Shown: in pieces, positions 22,640-25,134 of the stretch | Layout of the letters: every line of letters starts with the position of its first letter | Numbering within the stretch: position 1 is the stretch's first letter | Source: Oribacterium sp. UBA3737 | GTDB taxonomy: Bacteria > Bacillota_A > Clostridia > Lachnospirales > Lachnospiraceae | Length of the DNA: 25,134 bases | Assembly: GCA_002371295.1 (NCBI GenBank) | Contig: DFGZ01000103.1 | Coordinates: 1 to 25,134, forward strand | Reading direction: 5' to 3' | Notes under the pieces: model-generated | Database searches by the model: none | Seen by the model: only the letters and a program-made list of their open reading frames with translations | What the model was told of the DNA's origin: nothing | Program-made: the position numbers and the translations under genes

Positions 22640-22647
22640 AAAGATAT

Positions 22648-22720
22648 GCACCTTTAGCTCAGTTGGTAGAGCAGCGGACTCTTAATCCGTTTGTCCAGGG
22701 TTCAAGTCCCTGAAGGTGCA
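22648..22720 (+). tRNA. tRNA-Lys (anticodon CTT)
   Basis: Full cloverleaf: acceptor GCACCTT (22648-22654) with AAGGTGC (22713-22719), discriminator A; D arm GCTC/GAGC with AGTTGGTA loop; anticodon stem GCGGA/TCCGT around CTCTTAA, anticodon CTT at positions 34-36, reading AAG; T arm CAGGG/CCCTG with TTCAAGT loop. CCA is not encoded; a run of six T follows directly. Confidence 0.97.
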
Positions 22721-22757
22721 TTTTTTGCTGCCCTGATTTGGGAATACTACGATGAAG

Positions 22758-22789
22758 CCTTGGTTCTGTTGAGAATCAAGGTTTTCTTT
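22758..22789 (+). terminator. terminator after tRNA-Lys
   Basis: CCTTGGTTCT (22758-22767) pairs with AGAATCAAGG (22772-22781), one G-U, tetraloop GTTG, followed by TTTTCTTT. Confidence 0.8.
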
Positions 22790-22826
22790 ATTGTAAGAAT
22801 AAAGTAACATGAATTTACAAACACGA

Positions 22827-22835
22827 TGATATAAT
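22827..22835 (+). promoter_or_regulatory. extended -10 promoter of the NlpC/P60 gene
   Basis: TGATATAAT is a perfect extended -10 (TGnTATAAT). No good -35 lies upstream. The start would be near 22842, leaving a leader of about 95 bases. Confidence 0.55.
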
Positions 22836-22901
22836 GTTATGACTAATGTATTAAAATAATGTATCGTGGATGCAGATGATTATAAACTGTATAAAGATGT
22901 G

Positions 22902-22930
22902 CTCCGCAGGAATAGCGGAGGAATGGAGAG
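22902..22930 (+). promoter_or_regulatory. hairpin and ribosome site of the NlpC/P60 gene
   Basis: CTCCGC (22902-22907) pairs with GCGGAG (22915-22920), 7-base loop; GGAGAG (22925-22930) is 6 bases before the ATG. The GGAG at 22917-22920 is inside the stem. Confidence 0.5.
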
Positions 22931-22936
22931 TTAAGT

Positions 22937-24553
22937 ATGTTCAATCGTAAATTGTTGCGAGGAACTTCACTGCTTCTGACGGCAAGTATGCTTATCATGA
23001 CAGGCTGCGAGCAGCAGATAAGTGAAAACGTCAGTGCTGAAAGTGAATCCGAGATAGTTGTTACTACAGCCCCGGAAACGGAATCGGTAGAGATGGTAGC
23101 TGCTTTGGGAATCAATTCCAATGTTTTACCATCCATAGCCGGAGTGACTGTAGATGACTCCGCTGAGGAGCTGGCCCCTGTCAACCTTACTGTAGGAGTC
23201 ATCAATTCGGTAGTAAAGGATCTTCAGCAGAGACTTATGGATCTTGGATATATGGATCCGGATGAACCGACGACCTACTACGGAGATGCGACATCTCTTG
23301 CAGTTCAGTACTTTCAAAGACAGGCAGGCATGGCCATGGACGGAATATGCGGAGTGGGTACCTGGGATGCGATCATGTCCGAGAGCGCTCCACATTACGC
23401 ATTGAAGCTTGGCTTCCAGGGAAATGATGTTACCCATGCACAGTATCGTCTGTATAATCTGGGCTATTTATACAATGCATCCGATATAAACGGCACTTAT
23501 GATGAGACAACCATGAATGCTGTTAAAAAGCTGCAGGAGACCAACGGTCTTACAGCAGACGGAATATACGGTACCAGTACATACAACCTTCTGTATTCAG
23601 ATGAAGTAAAGGCCAATGTGGTAGCTCTCGGCGAGCAGTCCGATCTTGTTAAGAAGTACCAGCAGATTCTTATTAATCTCGGATATCTGGAGGGAGAGGC
23701 GGACGGTAATTTCGGACTGGGAACACAGAATGCCATAAAGGCATTTCAGTCAAGAAATGATCAGGTAGTAGACGGATATCTGGGACCTGATACAAGAACC
23801 GCCATGGAATCACCCACTGCTATTCCTTTCGCTATGCGACTCGGAGAACAGTCTGATTCTGTAAAGGAACTCCAGGAATATCTCGTAAAGTACGGTTATC
23901 TTTCATCTGATAAGGCAACAGGTTACTTCGGCGAACTTACAAAGAGTGCGGTAGCAAATTTCCAGAGCAGAAACGGGCTTACCGCAGACGGTCTCGCAGG
24001 TGCGAAGACCATATCACTGCTTCACAGTGGAAATGCAAAGAAGAATGCAACTACAAGCAGCTCTTCAAGTTCATCAGCTTCATCAGGTACAAGCAGTGCA
24101 GCTCCCGTTACAGTACCAAGTACAGCTGCAAATGCAGGAACCCCTGCAGTATCCATTCCGTCATCTGTGGGAACAGGCGGTGAGACAGTATCCGGTTCGG
24201 CAGCAGCCCTTATTTCCATTGCGGCATCAAAGATCGGCTGTCCGTATGTATGGGGAGCAAAGGGACCGAACAGCTTTGACTGTTCTGGTTTTGTATACTG
24301 GTGTCTCAACCAGGCAGGTGTAGGTATTTCCTACATGACTTCATCAGGATGGAGAAATCCGGGACGATTCAAGAGAGTATCATATAACGAGCTTCAGGCA
24401 GGTGATATCATTGTTGTATCAGGTCATGTTGGAATCGTTGCAGGAGGAGGAACCATCATAGATGCATCATCATCCAACGGTCGGGTAGTTCACAGATCAC
24501 TCGGATCATGGTGGGCAAACCACTTCATTGTCGGCTGGAGAATCTTCAGTTAA
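22937..24553 (+). CDS. NlpC/P60 endopeptidase with four peptidoglycan-binding repeats
   Basis: 538-residue exported cell-wall enzyme. A lipoprotein-type signal (basic start, hydrophobic core, IMTGC with C24) suggests attachment to the membrane outer face; Met at -3 is less usual. After an acidic Ser/Thr region come four PG_binding_1 repeats, about residues 87-148, 157-221, 230-291 and 301-363, each with the pattern (L)G-x-V-x-x-Q-x-x-L-x-x-L-G-Y ... DG-x-x-G-x-x-T. A Ser/Ala/Thr-rich linker (~370-420) leads to the NlpC/P60 domain (~422-538) with C449 in NSFDCSGFVYWC and H497 in VSGHVGIVAG. Members cleave D-Glu-DAP-type bonds in stem peptides. It is a single-gene unit with its own promoter; remodelling at division or separation is the likely role. 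Confidence 0.92.
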   Translation: MFNRKLLRGTSLLLTASMLIMTGCEQQISENVSAESESEIVVTTAPETESVEMVAALGINSNVLPSIAGVTVDDSAEELAPVNLTVGVINSVVKDLQQRLMDLGYMDPDEPTTYYGDATSLAVQYFQRQAGMAMDGICGVGTWDAIMSESAPHYALKLGFQGNDVTHAQYRLYNLGYLYNASDINGTYDETTMNAVKKLQETNGLTADGIYGTSTYNLLYSDEVKANVVALGEQSDLVKKYQQILINLGYLEGEADGNFGLGTQNAIKAFQSRNDQVVDGYLGPDTRTAMESPTAIPFAMRLGEQSDSVKELQEYLVKYGYLSSDKATGYFGELTKSAVANFQSRNGLTADGLAGAKTISLLHSGNAKKNATTSSSSSSSASSGTSSAAPVTVPSTAANAGTPAVSIPSSVGTGGETVSGSAAALISIAASKIGCPYVWGAKGPNSFDCSGFVYWCLNQAGVGISYMTSSGWRNPGRFKRVSYNELQAGDIIVVSGHVGIVAGGGTIIDASSSNGRVVHRSLGSWWANHFIVGWRIFS

Positions 24554-24570
24554 GATGATATAAGTATGGG

Positions 24571-24616
24571 AGTGGGAAGCGCAAAACGATTGAATACCGG
24601 TTTTGACGCTCTCACT
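24571..24616 (+). other. long bulged hairpin after the NlpC/P60 gene
   Basis: AGTGGGA-A-GCG-CAAAAC (24571-24587) pairs with GTTTTG-A-CGC-TCTCACT (24600-24616): 16 pairs with one G-U and a single-A bulge on each side. There is no T run, so it is more likely a 3' protective stem than a terminator. Confidence 0.55.
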
Positions 24617-24655
24617 TCGATAATTGAACCGAAAAAACGATATAGATAAAATAAT

Positions 24656-24709
24656 AAACCGACCTCCAATTGTCAGATCAAAAATCTGAGGATTGGAGGT
24701 CGGTTTTTT
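24656..24709. terminator. bidirectional terminator between NlpC/P60 and LysR genes
   Basis: AAACCGACCTCCAAT (24656-24670) pairs perfectly with ATTGGAGGTCGGTTT (24692-24706). Inside, TG faces GG, then TCAGAT (24673-24678) pairs with ATCTGA (24684-24689). T run 24704-24709 on the + strand; A-rich flank on the other side serves the - strand. Confidence 0.9.
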
Positions 24710-24761
24710 AATGTCTTTTCCCGATGTGAAAGGATATATGCGATTTACAGAATCGGATAAA

Positions 24762-25134
24762 TCATACTTTTGTTTCCTTCATGAAGGTATCGATAAGTCT
24801 GGCTGCAGCAGTGGACAGATTTTTGGATCGGTCGATTACAAGACAGAAGGTCCTGTCGGGAATAGGTTCAAGCAATGGAACACGGTAGACAAGACCACGT
24901 TCAATGGCATCTGCCGCAAGAGCCTCAGGATAGAATCCCACCCCAAGGTCATTTTCCACCATTGGAAGGATCTGATCCGTAGAAGATGCTTCCAGTTCGG
25001 GCTGGAAAGTGAGCTGATGATTAAGAAAATACTGTACATAAAGCTCACGGGTTCCAGTATCACGGCCAACGCTAATGATAGGGTAGCGGTTCAGCTCCTT
25101 AAGAGACATTGGATATTTTGTAAGATGCTTATAA
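24762..25134 (-). CDS. LysR-family transcriptional regulator, C-terminal part
   Basis: The frame is open to the window edge, so at least the DNA-binding N-terminus is missing; about 123 codons are seen. They form the second half of the LysR effector-binding domain: LPMVENDLGVGFYPEALA matches the conserved V-x-x-G-x-G-x-x-x-x-P-x-x-x-A pattern, followed by LVYRVPLLEPIPDRTFCLV and the final helix STAAARLIDTFM. The effector and target cannot be judged. LysR genes often regulate a divergent neighbour, which would lie beyond the window. The gene ends about 50 bases from the bidirectional terminator. Confidence 0.85.
   Translation of the reverse strand, partial: YKHLTKYPMSLKELNRYPIISVGRDTGTRELYVQYFLNHQLTFQPELEASSTDQILPMVENDLGVGFYPEALAADAIERGLVYRVPLLEPIPDRTFCLVIDRSKNLSTAAARLIDTFMKETKV

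Noticed and set aside
22790..22936. c-di-AMP (ydaO-type) riboswitch before the NlpC/P60 gene
   Set aside because: Such switches often precede wall hydrolases, but the leader is only about 95 bases and none of the conserved core words is present.
1..25134. CRISPR arrays, insertion sequences, phage or attachment sites
   Set aside because: No regularly spaced direct repeats, transposase or integrase genes, and no duplication of the tRNA-Lys 3' end.

Overview
The window looks like a chromosomal segment of an AT-leaning, low-GC anaerobic Firmicute. The best fit is the family Lachnospiraceae (Butyrivibrio, Pseudobutyrivibrio, Roseburia and relatives); the genus is inference. The supporting signs are a clustered type II fatty acid synthesis operon using the FMN enoyl reductase FabK instead of FabI, a FabT-like MarR regulator next to it, galacturonate genes uxaB-uxaA with a perfect cre box, strong AGGAGG ribosome sites, many U-tailed hairpin terminators and a tRNA gene without encoded CCA. 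I saw no insertion sequence, prophage or CRISPR array.

Layout. 1-267: end of an alpha/beta hydrolase. 534-8875: fatty acid operon acpP, accD, accA, fabH, fabK, fabD, fabG, fabF, fabZ on the + strand, with a strong promoter embedded in an inverted repeat, a terminator directly after acpP, and a multi-hairpin segment between fabG and fabF. accB and accC are absent. 9124-9588: MarR/FabT-like regulator with its own terminators. 9757-12893: uxaB-uxaA, with a cre site at the predicted start of transcription. 13111-14830: a set of small genes comprising two HPr-like proteins without the phosphorylatable histidine, a two-helix membrane protein, and about 490 bases of leader with alternative hairpins. 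14975-15526: YgjP-type metallopeptidase. 15573-20230 (- strand): response regulator, sensor kinase and D,D-carboxypeptidase operon. 20414-21505 (- strand): membrane-anchored SH3 protein. 21903-22556: trmB. 22648-22720: tRNA-Lys(CTT). 22937-24553: a probable lipoprotein with four peptidoglycan-binding repeats and an NlpC/P60 domain. 24762-25134 (- strand): end of a LysR regulator.

How the parts work together. The first half makes malonyl-CoA and elongates fatty acids, probably under the adjacent MarR protein. The middle takes tagaturonate to 2-keto-3-deoxygluconate under carbon catabolite control. The second half is rich in cell-envelope functions: a two-component system co-transcribed with a D,D-carboxypeptidase, an SH3 membrane protein and an NlpC/P60 hydrolase. 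The observations most worth a second look are the structured RNA between fabG and fabF, the acpP promoter/operator with its internal terminator, the pair of His-less HPr-like proteins with the alternative-pairing leader, and the kinase-carboxypeptidase overlap.
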